35,362 bases of DNA from Vibrio sp. Isolate32 (GCF_022397955.1 NZ_JAKEUQ010000020.1:1-35362), one strand, 5' to 3'. Counted from the first letter of the stretch, positions 7,510 through 16,225 are shown. Notes: a model not told the origin generated them from the letters alone. A program made the numbers and translations.

Positions 7510-8388
7510 TTAGGACATCGACAAGGCAAAAGACAGCAGTATCGGCAGCGTTACCACGCTTAAGAAGTTGCCAAATAAAACCATTGAGGCGACCTTAGGC
7601 GGCTCTACGTTGAACCTTTCTGCAAACAGATAATTCATCACAGCAGGTGGCAGCATGGTGAACAGTACCATCATCTGCAAGTGTAGAGTGGGTAGAGGAA
7701 TGAAGAAGTAGATGATCGTAAAAGCGATCGCTCCAGTGAACAGAGATTGCGCTGTACATAATAAGCCGACTTTCAGACCGCTCAGCCTCAAGTTGACCAT
7801 TTGTGAGCCTAGCGACAGCAGCATGATAGGAACAGCAGCTTGCCCAAGCAGCGATGTGGCTTCGTAGATAGGATTCCACACTGCAATACCGGACAAATTT
7901 AGTGTCATTGCTAATAAAGCGGCCAAGAATATTGGCATCTTGAAGATCTGCTTGATCGGGTTACCTTCGCTTAATAACGCTAAGCCTACACTGATATGAA
8001 CACATGCCGATACCACAAACAGCAGTACCGCTGGAGCTAAGGCACTTTCGCCAAAGGTATACGTGAATAGGGGGATCGCAAGGTTACCGCTATTACGAAA
8101 CATGTGTGGCGGAGCCCAAGCTTTGAAGTTGAGTTTAAAGATTTTGCAGATCGGAATCATCAGCAGTGCGGGCACTAACACCGCAACTAAAGAAGCAGAA
8201 ATTAGCGGCAGTTGTTCGGTGTCGAGTGGCATGGTGGTCAGCGATGCAAACACCAAAGCAGGGATACAAACATCCATGTTGATCCGATTGATTGGCTTGA
8301 AATCGGGCTTAAGCCAACGACCAACTGCAAAGCCAGCACTGGCGAGTGCAAAAACGGGAAACAGAATGCTAACGACCTGTTCGAACAT
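7510..8388 (-). CDS. AEC-family (auxin efflux carrier-like) permease
   Basis: The 292-residue protein is almost entirely hydrophobic, with about eight to ten membrane segments. The phrases INMDVCIPALVFASL in the second helix, FRNSGNLAIPLFTYTFGE and MLLSLGSQMVN match bacterial AEC transporters, inner-membrane carriers that typically move organic anions such as malate, malonate or lactate. The substrate here cannot be read. The start ATG at 8388 has AAAGGAATT upstream. It has its own promoter region, since a strong terminator at 8547-8578 separates it from the purine operon; whether it serves purine metabolism is open. A 17-bp tandem repeat lies 25-58 bases upstream of the start. Confidence 0.9.
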   Translation of the reverse strand: MFEQVVSILFPVFALASAGFAVGRWLKPDFKPINRINMDVCIPALVFASLTTMPLDTEQLPLISASLVAVLVPALLMIPICKIFKLNFKAWAPPHMFRNSGNLAIPLFTYTFGESALAPAVLLFVVSACVHISVGLALLSEGNPIKQIFKMPIFLAALLAMTLNLSGIAVWNPIYEATSLLGQAAVPIMLLSLGSQMVNLRLSGLKVGLLCTAQSLFTGAIAFTIIYFFIPLPTLHLQMMVLFTMLPPAVMNYLFAERFNVEPPKVASMVLFGNFLSVVTLPILLSFALSMS

Positions 8389-8412
8389 AGAATTCCTTTC
8401 TAAGCGTGTGTT

Positions 8413-8446
8413 GTTTTAAGCGGACAATAGTTTTAAACGGACAATA
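8413..8446. repeat. 17-bp tandem direct repeat upstream of the AEC permease
   Basis: GTTTTAAGCGGACAATA at 8413-8429 is followed directly by GTTTTAAACGGACAATA at 8430-8446, with one mismatch. It lies in the leader or promoter of the minus-strand permease gene and may be a pair of regulator half-sites or a simple duplication. Confidence 0.75.
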
Positions 8447-8544
8447 TTTGGTCTACCACCGTCTAACGTACCAACATAACTTGGCTGCGTCATGGGTGTT
8501 GAGCACACCACTGGCAATAATTTGTATTTCTTTGAATGAAGCAC

Positions 8545-8578
8545 AAAAAAGACCAGTGGCATTAGCAACTGGTCTTTT
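8545..8578 (-). terminator. Terminator of the xdh-guaD operon
   Basis: AAAAGACCAGT pairs with ACTGGTCTTTT around a 10-base loop; read on the minus strand the hairpin is followed by six T. It lies about 65 bases past the guaD stop. Confidence 0.85.
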
Positions 8579-8643
8579 AAGGTTAGGCGAATCTGGACGG
8601 GTTCTTTAACAACAAAGGTTACCTAACAACAGTGAGTTATTCG

Positions 8644-9978
8644 CTAACTCACAAGCTTTTTGTAATCTTTGAAATTGACGTCGTAGGCTTTCTCACCGTA
8701 GATGTAAGTCTCGCTGACGGTTCTGTCGTCACCCAAGCTCATCAGTACAAATAGTTTTTCTTCAAGCTTGGTCGCTTGTTCCATTCTGAAGCGCATCAGT
8801 TGTGTCGCGTGCAGATCCAGTACCACGAAGTCGGCCTCTTTGCCTACTTCTAAGTTACCGATTTTATCTTCTAAATGCAGAGAACGTGCACCACCTAATG
8901 TGGCTAAGAATAGCGATTTAGCTGGGTGAAGTTTCTCTTGTTGAAGCTGCATGATTTTGTACGCTTCGCTCATGGTTTGAAGAATCGAGAAACTGGTACC
9001 AGCGCCAACGTCTGTCCCCATTCCAACACGAATACCGTGCTCTTCCATTTTTGGCAACTTGAATAAGCCAGAGCCTAAAAACAGGTTTGAAGTAGGGCAG
9101 AAGGCAATGGCTGATTCGGTATCCGCTAGGCGTTTGCATTCGCAGTCTGATAAGTGAATACCGTGTGCAAATACAGAGCGTTTATGCAGTAAGCCATAGT
9201 GGTCGTATACGTCTAAATAACTGTCGCGTTCCGGGAAGAGTTCTAAAACCCAGTCGATCTCTTTCTTATTTTCAGAAAGGTGGGTGTGCATGTAAACGTC
9301 TGGATATTCTTCTAGCAGTTTACCTACAGTAGCAAGTTGCTCTGGTGTGCTGGTTGGCGCGAAGCGAGGTGTCACAGCATAGTGTAAACGACCGCGCTTA
9401 TGCCACTTTTCGATCAACTCTTTTGAATCGATATAGCCAGATTCTGGTGTGTCGGTAAGGTAATCGGGCGCATTGCGATCCATTAAAACCTTACCTGCGA
9501 TCATACGTAGGTTGCGCTTCTCAGCTTCTTCGAAGAATACGTTGACCGACTCTTTGTGTACCGTGCCAAACACGAGTGCTGTGGTGGTGCCGTTGCTTGC
9601 CAATTCGTCTAGGAATAGCTTTGCCACTTTGTGTGCGTAGACTGGATTCTTAAAGCGCTTTTCTTCTGGGAAGGTGTAGTTCTCTAACCAATCAAGAAGC
9701 TGCTCACCGTAAGACGCGATCATCCCCGTTTGAGGGTAGTGGATGTGCGTATCAATAAAACCAGAGGTGATCAGTTTGTCTTTGTATTCTTTTACTTCGA
9801 GTGTTTTAGGCTGACGTGCCAATACGTCATCGGCATGGCCTAAGTCTACGATGTGGCCATTCTCAACCACTAAAACACCATCTTCAAAATAGTCGTAAGA
9901 CTCATCGATACCGACGTCTTTTGGGTCGGCTACGCTGTGTAAAATACTGGCGCGATAAGCTTTGCGTTGCGTTGTCAT
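8644..9978 (-). CDS. guaD: Guanine deaminase
   Basis: The 444-residue protein is a full-length amidohydrolase of the guanine deaminase type, which converts guanine to xanthine and ammonia in the cytoplasm. The metal-binding HxH is H78/H80 in SGFIDTHIHYPQTGM, a guaD hallmark, followed by SYGEQLLDWLENYTFP. Further zinc and substrate residues lie in YMHTHLSEN (about 230), SVFAHGIHLSD (about 270) and GMGTDVGAGTSFS (about 318-330). The start ATG has AAGGAAGT upstream. It is the last gene of the xdhA-xdhB-xdhC-guaD unit, 59 bases after xdhC, and its product xanthine is the substrate of the XdhAB enzyme encoded by the same operon, so the order makes metabolic sense. Confidence 0.95.
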   Translation of the reverse strand: MTTQRKAYRASILHSVADPKDVGIDESYDYFEDGVLVVENGHIVDLGHADDVLARQPKTLEVKEYKDKLITSGFIDTHIHYPQTGMIASYGEQLLDWLENYTFPEEKRFKNPVYAHKVAKLFLDELASNGTTTALVFGTVHKESVNVFFEEAEKRNLRMIAGKVLMDRNAPDYLTDTPESGYIDSKELIEKWHKRGRLHYAVTPRFAPTSTPEQLATVGKLLEEYPDVYMHTHLSENKKEIDWVLELFPERDSYLDVYDHYGLLHKRSVFAHGIHLSDCECKRLADTESAIAFCPTSNLFLGSGLFKLPKMEEHGIRVGMGTDVGAGTSFSILQTMSEAYKIMQLQQEKLHPAKSLFLATLGGARSLHLEDKIGNLEVGKEADFVVLDLHATQLMRFRMEQATKLEEKLFVLMSLGDDRTVSETYIYGEKAYDVNFKDYKKLVS

Positions 9979-10037
9979 GTTTACTTCCTTTTAATGACTT
10001 CAGTAACGTTATGGCTACCGAAGCTTTGCGACTTGTA

Positions 10038-10919
10038 TTAGGCGATCTTCTCTTCCAAAGGAGGTTCGCCTACATCGCTTGATTGACTGTGTTGATCGGT
10101 CAAATCCTGATTTTGATATTGTTTGGTTGGGCGCTTTTGTTCAAGTGCTTGGCCCTGATAGTGTGCGATCAGTTCACCCGCAACCGATACCGCAATTTCA
10201 GCAGGATGTTTGCCATTCACGGCGCTAATGCCAATCGGGCAAACCATAGTTTCAATTTGCTCTTGGCTGTAACCACGTTGCTCTAAGCGGAAGTCGAACT
10301 TCTTACGCTTGGTCAGCGAGCCGATCATGCCGAAGTAACGGCTGTCTTCACGGTCGATAATGGCTTTCGTTAAATCGAAATCAAGCTGGTGGTTGTGGGT
10401 CATTACTAGGTAGTAGCTGTTCGGTGGCATGTGTTTAACTTCGCCAACCGGATCGTCTGTGACTAGCTTTTTGACACCGTGAGGAAGCGTGTCAGGGAAC
10501 ACTTCTTCACGTTCATCAATCCAGGTCACACGGAAGGGTAGGGTCGCGACAATGTGCAGCAGCGCCTTGGCAACATGGCCAGCGCCGAACAGCACGAGAT
10601 GGTTCTGTTGAGTACCAATCGGCTCAAAGCTTAATGTTGCCATTCCGCCACAACATTGTCCCAAACGAGCCCCTAGGTTAAAGCGTTCTACTTTGAGCGA
10701 TTTTTCACTGGCTATCAGCATCTCACGCGCCATTTTAGTGGCCACATGTTCAAGGTGACCACCACCAATCGTAGCGATGATTCGGTCACGAGTGACAAGC
10801 ATTTTGGTACCCGCATCACGTGGCACTGAGCCTCTGTCTTCAAGCACTGTCACCATCACACATGGTTCGTAGTTCTCTTCCAGTTTTGCCAGTTCGTGAA
10901 TCCAATTATCCTTAAACAT
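10038..10919 (-). CDS. xdhC: Xanthine dehydrogenase accessory protein XdhC
   Basis: The 293-residue protein matches the XdhC/CoxI family: an N-terminal VLEDRGSVPRDAGTKMLV block (about residues 24-43), IGGGHLEHVAT (about 52-62) and a Rossmann-type LFGAGHVAKALL near 130, followed by YFGMIGSLTKRKKF. XdhC binds the molybdenum cofactor, supports its sulfuration and inserts it into XdhB. A Cys pair (GQCCGG, near residue 88) is the usual place for cofactor binding. The C-terminal tail (after about 265) is polar and probably disordered. The start has an excellent AGGAGGA 4-6 bases upstream. It sits between xdhB and guaD, as in many purine-degradation operons. Confidence 0.95.
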   Translation of the reverse strand: MFKDNWIHELAKLEENYEPCVMVTVLEDRGSVPRDAGTKMLVTRDRIIATIGGGHLEHVATKMAREMLIASEKSLKVERFNLGARLGQCCGGMATLSFEPIGTQQNHLVLFGAGHVAKALLHIVATLPFRVTWIDEREEVFPDTLPHGVKKLVTDDPVGEVKHMPPNSYYLVMTHNHQLDFDLTKAIIDREDSRYFGMIGSLTKRKKFDFRLEQRGYSQEQIETMVCPIGISAVNGKHPAEIAVSVAGELIAHYQGQALEQKRPTKQYQNQDLTDQHSQSSDVGEPPLEEKIA

Positions 10920-10985
10920 ATGTCCTCCTAAATCCCTTCTATGCTTCCTGAGCTGTTTATTACGCCCTAGCCATATCTATCAGCT

Positions 10986-13391
10986 TTAAGCCGTTTCTGA
11001 TTGAGTATCGACCGAAGTCGGGGCTGTTTCAGAGACTTCCTGAATCGCCATCAAAATACGCTCTGGCGTTGCTGGTGTGTTGAGCTTAGGAATTGCGCCA
11101 TCAACGGCCACGTAGCTAATCGCATCTTTCAATGCACTCCATACCGACATACCCAACATGAAAGGCGGTTCACCCACTGCTTTCGAGTTGAAGACGGTGT
11201 CTTCTGGGTTGTTACGGTTTTCTAAAAGGTGCGTTCTGAAATCAATTGGCATATCAGCAATCGCTGGGATCTTGTAACTCGCAGGGCCATTGGTCATCAA
11301 GCGGCCTTGCTGGTTCCAAACCAACTCTTCTGTCGTCAACCAGCCGACACCTTGCACAAAGCCACCTTCGACTTGGCCGATATCAATTGCTGGGTTCAAT
11401 GAAGCGCCTACATCATGCAGAATATCGACACGCAGAATCTTGTTTTCGCCGGTTAGGGTATCGATGATAACCTCTGAACAAGAGGCGCCATACGCGTAGT
11501 AGTAGAACGGGCGACCGCGTGCTTTCTCGTGATCGTAATAGATCTTCGGCGTGCGGTAGAAGCCAGTGCTCGATAGCGAGATTTGGTTAAACCAAGCCAG
11601 TTCAACAAACGAGTTGAAGGTCATGATCTCATCGCGAATCTGCACCATACCGTTCTTAAATACTACTTCTTCAGGCCACACTTTGAAGTGTGCAGAAGCG
11701 AAGTCGATCAGGCGCTGCTTAATGGTTATTGCTGCGTTTTGCGCGGCCTTACCGTTGAGGTCGGCGCCCGATGAGGCTGCGGTTGGTGATGTGTTCGGAA
11801 CTTTGTCTGTGTTTGTAGCGGTGATCTGGATACGTTCGACATCGACTTGGAACTCCTGTGCAACGATTTGTGCCACTTTGATGTTTAAGCCTTGCCCCAT
11901 TTCCGTACCGCCGTGATTCAAATGAATACTGCCATCGGTGTAGATATGGATGAGCGCACCTGCTTGGTTCAAGAAAGTCGCAGTAAATGAGATACCGAAT
12001 TTCACTGGTGTGATCGCTAGGCCCTTCTTCAAGATAGGGCTTTGCTTGTTGAACTCGGCAATGTCTTTACGACGTGCGTGATAGTCACTGCTGCGTTCAA
12101 GCTGTTCGGTTATCTCAGGTAAAAAGTTGTCTTCAACGGTTTGGTAGTAATGGGTCACGTTACGGCCTTCTTCGCCGTAATAGTTCGCCTTACGTACTTC
12201 CAAAGGATCTTTTTGCAGGTAACGCGCAATCTCGTCCATGATGTGTTCAATGGTCATCATGCCTTGCGGACCACCAAAGCCACGGTATGCGGTGTTCGAT
12301 GCTGTGTTGGTTTTGCATCGGTGACCGACCACAGTTGCATCGCCAAGGTAATAAGCATTGTCTGAGTGGAACATCGCGCGGTCGACGATAGAACTTGATA
12401 AGTCTGGTGAGTAGCCACAGTTACCTGCAACGGTAATGTCGGTACCTTGAATCACACCGTTGTCGTCAAAACCGACGGTATATTGGTTGTAGAACGGGTG
12501 GCGTTTCCCCGTCTGCTGCATGTCTTCATTACGCAGTAGACGCATTTTGGTCGGTCGGCCTGTGAGATGGGCAATCACCGCAGCCATACAGGCTGGAGAG
12601 GCTGCTTGGGTCTCTTTACCACCGAAACCACCACCCATGCGACGCATATCAATCACGACTTTATGCATCGGTACGCCAATCACTTCCGCGACCAGTTTTT
12701 GAACTTCGGTCGGGTTTTGAGTCGAGGTGTAGACGATCATACCGCCATCTTCGGCTGGCATAACGCTACTGATTTGGGTTTCTAGGTAGAAGTGTTCTTG
12801 ACCGCCGATCTCTAGGTCACCAGAGATCACGTGTTTCGATTTTGCCAATGCGGCTTTCGAGTCACCACGCTGTTGAGTGTGGCTCTCTGTCACGAAGTGC
12901 TCTTTTGCCAGTGCTTCTTTGACATCAAGAATGGCAGGTAGCTCTTCGTATTCAATAATGGCTGCATGTGCGGCTTTGCGTGCGGTCTCTAAATCGTTGG
13001 CTGCTACCGCAATCACAGGTTGGCCGTAGTATTCTACTTTGCCATCGGCAAGCAGAGGGTCACCTGGAAGAATTGCGCCGATATCTAGCTCACCCGGTAC
13101 GTCTTTGGCTTGAATAGCAATAGCCACGCCTTCAAATTCGTAACACGGTGATAAATCTATCTTGGTGATGTTGGCGTGTGCTTGAGTGCTCAGGCGTGCG
13201 TATACGTGCAGCTGATTTGGGAACTCTAGGCGGTCATCAATGTATACCGCTTCGCCCGTGACTTGCTTGGCTGCACTGTCGTGTTTAACGTTTTTACCTA
13301 CGCCAGTTTTTAGGTCTTGTTTTGCAATGGTAACCATCTCTTCGTGGGTCATCGCATTGCTCTTGTGAACAGAGGAATTTGATTTAGACAT
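10986..13391 (-). CDS. xdhB: Xanthine dehydrogenase, molybdopterin-binding subunit
   Basis: The 801-residue protein is the large subunit that oxidises hypoxanthine and xanthine to urate at the molybdenum centre. Recognisable active-site blocks are GGQEHFYLET (about 197), MGGGFGGKETQ (about 252), RNEDMQQTGKRHPF (carrying the purine-binding Glu), AYRGFGGPQGM (substrate Arg, about 370), GTEMGQGLNIKVAQ and, near the C-terminus, KAVGEPPFMLG with the catalytic Glu. Every catalytic position I can check is present. Its start overlaps the end of xdhA by 8 bases, which points to translational coupling of the two subunits. It partners with XdhA, which carries the iron-sulfur clusters and FAD. Confidence 0.96.
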   Translation of the reverse strand: MSKSNSSVHKSNAMTHEEMVTIAKQDLKTGVGKNVKHDSAAKQVTGEAVYIDDRLEFPNQLHVYARLSTQAHANITKIDLSPCYEFEGVAIAIQAKDVPGELDIGAILPGDPLLADGKVEYYGQPVIAVAANDLETARKAAHAAIIEYEELPAILDVKEALAKEHFVTESHTQQRGDSKAALAKSKHVISGDLEIGGQEHFYLETQISSVMPAEDGGMIVYTSTQNPTEVQKLVAEVIGVPMHKVVIDMRRMGGGFGGKETQAASPACMAAVIAHLTGRPTKMRLLRNEDMQQTGKRHPFYNQYTVGFDDNGVIQGTDITVAGNCGYSPDLSSSIVDRAMFHSDNAYYLGDATVVGHRCKTNTASNTAYRGFGGPQGMMTIEHIMDEIARYLQKDPLEVRKANYYGEEGRNVTHYYQTVEDNFLPEITEQLERSSDYHARRKDIAEFNKQSPILKKGLAITPVKFGISFTATFLNQAGALIHIYTDGSIHLNHGGTEMGQGLNIKVAQIVAQEFQVDVERIQITATNTDKVPNTSPTAASSGADLNGKAAQNAAITIKQRLIDFASAHFKVWPEEVVFKNGMVQIRDEIMTFNSFVELAWFNQISLSSTGFYRTPKIYYDHEKARGRPFYYYAYGASCSEVIIDTLTGENKILRVDILHDVGASLNPAIDIGQVEGGFVQGVGWLTTEELVWNQQGRLMTNGPASYKIPAIADMPIDFRTHLLENRNNPEDTVFNSKAVGEPPFMLGMSVWSALKDAISYVAVDGAIPKLNTPATPERILMAIQEVSETAPTSVDTQSETA

Positions 13392-14829
13392 AAGACGTTA
13401 CCCTTGTTTCGATTTGGTTATTTTTGTTTTGCTGTTCAATGAAGTAACGACGCAACATATTTGCTGCCGACAATGAACGGTATTCTTGGCTTGCACGGAA
13501 ATCAGATAGCGGTTCAAAGTCGTTATACAGTTCTCGCATCGCTAACTTAATATTAGCGTCTGTCCATGGTTTGCCTAATAACGTATTTTCACAAAGGGTT
13601 GCGCGCTTAGGTGTTGCAGCCATACCACCAAAGGCGATACGAGCATGTGTTACCTTGCCTTCTTCGATTTGAATATCAAACGCACCACATACTGCAGAGA
13701 TGTCATCGTCTAAACGTTTAGATAGCTTGTAAGCTCGGAAACTGTCATTGGCTGGTTTAGGGATGATGATTTGTTCAATGAATTCACTCTCTTTTTGAGC
13801 CGTCACCTTGTAGCTGATGAAGTAATCTTCAATCGGCATGGTGCGTGACTCATCACCGCAACGAAGTTTGATCTTTGCGTTCAGGGCAATCAACAGAGGA
13901 GGGGTGTCACCGATAGGTGAAGCATTGGCAATATTACCGCCAATGGTGCCTTGGTTACGTACTTGCAGGGAAGCAAAGCGGTGTAACAGCTCACCAAAAT
14001 CCGGGTAGTGTTTTTTCAGTAGTGCGTAAGAATTGCTGATAGGCAGGTTGGCACCAATGATTAAGTCAGTGTCTGTCTCTTCGCATACCTTCATGTCTTC
14101 AACAAGGTTTACGCTGATCAGTGTTTCAATTTCACGATGGAACTGTGTCACTTCCAACGCTAAGTCCGTACCGCCAGCAACCAGCTTAGCGTTCGGGTGT
14201 GCTTGAAAAAGCTTGGCCAGCTCGTCAGTGCTTTTCGGGGAAAAAGCGGTGAGGTGACCAAGGCGTAAGTTGGCTTCGGTGTCTTGAATATCTTCTAGCT
14301 TCTTGATGGTGTTGCGTTCAAGCTCAGCAAATTGGTCGATCAAAGGTTGGTCTGTTGAAAGCGACATCGCAGCATCAACAATTGGTCGGTAACCGGTACA
14401 ACGACAGAGGTTACCTGCCAGTGATTCCATGACATCTTCTTTGCTCGCATCGGGTTTGTTTTTGCCTAGCGCAAACATCGACATGATGAAGCCTGGCGTG
14501 CAGTAACCACATTGTGAACCGTGAAAATCAACCACCGCTTTTTGCACTGGGTGCAGTGACTTATCTCGGTTTTGCAGATCTTCTACTGTGATTAGCTGTT
14601 TACCGTGCAGCGCTGAAACGAACGTAAGGCAAGAGTTCACCGAGCGGTATTGCAGCTGTCCATCAACCACTTCACCCAGAACCACCGTACATGCACCGCA
14701 GTCGCCTGACCCACAACCTTCTTTGGTACCCGTTTTATTAACCTTGGTACGAAGGTAGTTGAGCACTGTCATATTCGGCGACAGATTGTCTTCACGTCTT
14801 ATTTCCTGATTGAGCAAAAAAGTAATCAA
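13384..14829 (-). CDS. xdhA: Xanthine dehydrogenase, 2Fe-2S and FAD-binding subunit
   Basis: This subunit passes electrons from the molybdenum centre through two 2Fe-2S clusters to FAD. The plant-type cluster ligands are C39, C44 and C47 (GCGSGDCGACTVV) with C67; the second cluster lies in CGYCTPGFIMS (about 106) and GNLCRCTGYRPI (about 140). The FAD domain shows LVAGGTDLALE (about 220) and NQGTIGGNIANASPIGDTPP (about 300). I chose the TTG at 14829 (481 residues): it sits 4 bases after a perfect AAGGAGGT, and the family begins with M-I-x-F-L-L-N. The frame is open further up to 14859, but that would place the ribosome site inside the gene. First gene of the operon; several palindromes lie upstream. 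Confidence 0.94.
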   Translation of the reverse strand: MITFLLNQEIRREDNLSPNMTVLNYLRTKVNKTGTKEGCGSGDCGACTVVLGEVVDGQLQYRSVNSCLTFVSALHGKQLITVEDLQNRDKSLHPVQKAVVDFHGSQCGYCTPGFIMSMFALGKNKPDASKEDVMESLAGNLCRCTGYRPIVDAAMSLSTDQPLIDQFAELERNTIKKLEDIQDTEANLRLGHLTAFSPKSTDELAKLFQAHPNAKLVAGGTDLALEVTQFHREIETLISVNLVEDMKVCEETDTDLIIGANLPISNSYALLKKHYPDFGELLHRFASLQVRNQGTIGGNIANASPIGDTPPLLIALNAKIKLRCGDESRTMPIEDYFISYKVTAQKESEFIEQIIIPKPANDSFRAYKLSKRLDDDISAVCGAFDIQIEEGKVTHARIAFGGMAATPKRATLCENTLLGKPWTDANIKLAMRELYNDFEPLSDFRASQEYRSLSAANMLRRYFIEQQNKNNQIETRVTSYV

Positions 14830-14871
14830 GAGACCTCCTTGTAAATCGACATTTTTCAATGTGTATTCTTT

Positions 14872-14914
14872 TTGACTTCTAGGTCAATAATTATTCATCC
14901 TGACCCTATGGTCA
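14872..14914 (-). promoter_or_regulatory. xdh promoter region with two palindromic operator-like dyads
   Basis: Two perfect dyads lie 43-85 bases upstream of xdhA: TTGAC-TTCTAG-GTCAA (14872-14887) and TGACC-CTAT-GGTCA (14901-14914), centres 28 bases apart. On the minus strand TTGACC occurs in each and could act as a -35 box (with TAATTA or TACACA about 16 bases on). Any protein bound here would overlap RNA polymerase. The dyad differs from the TTGTATACAA motif found nearby, so a second regulator is possible. Confidence 0.5.
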
Positions 14915-14957
14915 ACTATTCATTTACAAAAATGCAACAATCAAGGCTGGTTTGGGG

Positions 14958-14967
14958 TTGTGTACAA
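14958..14967. promoter_or_regulatory. TTGTGTACAA palindrome, candidate GntR operator
   Basis: A 10-bp near-palindrome about 130 bases upstream of xdhA. It matches the TTGTATACAA-type half-sites at the promoter of the adjacent GntR gene with one difference. Confidence 0.45.
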
Positions 14968-15049
14968 TTTTACTTTGGATTTAATCATCTGTTTTATTAG
15001 GATTTAAATTAGAAGTGTTGAGTTTTATGGTGTGAGTGTATTAATGGCT

Positions 15050-15059
15050 ATGTATACAA
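15050..15059. promoter_or_regulatory. ATGTATACAA palindrome, candidate GntR operator
   Basis: A further TGTATACA-centred palindrome between the GntR gene and xdhA, one base off TTGTATACAA. The rest of the 14830-15190 intergenic stretch is AT-rich and I see no gene in it. Confidence 0.45.
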
Positions 15060-15192
15060 AATTAAGGCACGGTCTTGGCTTTGGTGGATTAAATGTTGTA
15101 GAAGCTAAGAGCGCTATTTAGGTCTAAATCAAGAGTATTTTGAGACGAAAATGATTCAATCTTCGCGTCTATCATTATGGGGAAGGCATAAA

Positions 15193-15229
15193 AAAGAAGT
15201 AAACCCTGAGGCTTACTTCTCTTTTTTTG
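15193..15229. terminator. Terminator downstream of the GntR regulator gene
   Basis: AGAAGTAA (15195-15202) pairs with TTACTTCT (15213-15220); T runs occur on both sides, so it can act in both directions. It closes the GntR gene before the xdh promoter region. Confidence 0.75.
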
Positions 15230-15297
15230 TTAACAGAAAGTTATTAACAAAAAGTTGTCAACAGGAAGCTGTTAGAGCTAGGCTGGAACTCAACTCG

Positions 15298-16032
15298 TTA
15301 TGACTTGTTTTTAAGCAAATCAGAGAACACAACATGCAGATCGCTCGAAGCTGTGTTGCTGTCTAGATTTAGCTTGGAGCGAATGTGGCTCAGGTGCTCT
15401 CGCATTAGGTCAACGGCTTGCTCTTCATCGCCAGACTCTATTGCATCAAGTAAACCTTCATGCTCATCGAGAGAGCAATTTGAATGGTTACCGGTTTCGT
15501 ACTGGGCAATAAGCAGAGAGGTTTGCGATACCAAGCTACGTTGGAATGCCAGCAGTGGCGCGTTCTCAGCCATTTCAGCCAGTTTGATGTGGAACTCACC
15601 AGACAAACGTAAGCCAGAGCCGTAGTCACCTTGCTCGAAGGCGCAGTTTTCTTTCGCAACCAGTTTTCTACACTCTTTGATTTGAGCTTTGGTCGCGTTC
15701 TTAACCGCTAGCTCAGTGATAGCAATTTCCATCACTTCACGTGCTTTAAATATCTGCTTGGCTTCGTCTACTGTTGGGGCTGCAATCACAGCACCTCGGT
15801 TAGGACGGATCACCACAACTTGTTCTAACGATAAACGCAGTAAGGCACGGCGAATGATAGTGCGGCTAACGCTAAAAATTTCTGCTAGGGCTTCTTCGCT
15901 TAATTTGGTGGCTGGTGGCAGCCTTTGTTCTAGTATCGCGTCGAAGATATGGCAGTAAACAACATCGTCTTGAGTCTGGCCTGTTACTTTCGTTTTTACA
16001 CCTTTGGAGACAGAGTTTTTGAGAACTGTCAT
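15298..16032 (-). CDS. GntR-family (FCD-type) transcriptional regulator, probable purine regulator
   Basis: The 244-residue protein has an N-terminal winged helix (about residues 20-90) with the GntR signature PPATKLSEEALAEIFSVSRTIIRRALLRL, followed by an all-helical FCD ligand domain. FCD metal-binding-type histidines are visible in SGEFHIKLAEMAEN (about 145) and, near the end, DEHEGLLDAI and MREHLSHI. Such proteins bind small acids or purine-related ligands and release DNA. The gene lies directly upstream of xdhABC-guaD in the same direction but is separated by a terminator. Matching TTGTATACAA-like palindromes occur in its own promoter and before xdhA, so I infer autoregulation and control of purine degradation. 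The ligand (urate, xanthine or other) is not readable. Confidence 0.88.
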   Translation of the reverse strand: MTVLKNSVSKGVKTKVTGQTQDDVVYCHIFDAILEQRLPPATKLSEEALAEIFSVSRTIIRRALLRLSLEQVVVIRPNRGAVIAAPTVDEAKQIFKAREVMEIAITELAVKNATKAQIKECRKLVAKENCAFEQGDYGSGLRLSGEFHIKLAEMAENAPLLAFQRSLVSQTSLLIAQYETGNHSNCSLDEHEGLLDAIESGDEEQAVDLMREHLSHIRSKLNLDSNTASSDLHVVFSDLLKNKS

Positions 16033-16097
16033 AGAGATAAGGACCCTTGTTTAGTCGAGTTGGGTTGGTCGAGAATAATTCATGAGTATTACTCTCT

Positions 16098-16121
16098 ATT
16101 GTATACACTTATCTATACAAT
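16098..16121. promoter_or_regulatory. Inverted repeat ATTGTATA-N8-TATACAAT in the GntR promoter
   Basis: A perfect 8-bp inverted repeat with an 8-base spacer, 66-89 bases upstream of the GntR start. Its left arm also forms TTGTATACA. The pair resembles two GntR operator sites and is the likely autoregulatory operator. The remainder up to 16225 shows no gene. Confidence 0.55.
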
Positions 16122-16225
16122 GCCACCGGATGAAAGTGCGACACACGCTTATTTGTTAATGATTTGTAACATTTATTTGCAGGAAACTGTGTGCAATCTA
16201 GATCTTTAAGTCATTCGCCCTAAAA

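Noticed and set aside
8406..8609. Plus-strand 67-codon frame between the permease and guaD
   Set aside because: It runs through the leader repeat and the guaD terminator, has no ribosome site and no protein-like pattern.
11566..11916. Plus-strand 116-codon frame inside xdhB
   Set aside because: It is the antisense of a conserved enzyme with full motif support on the minus strand.
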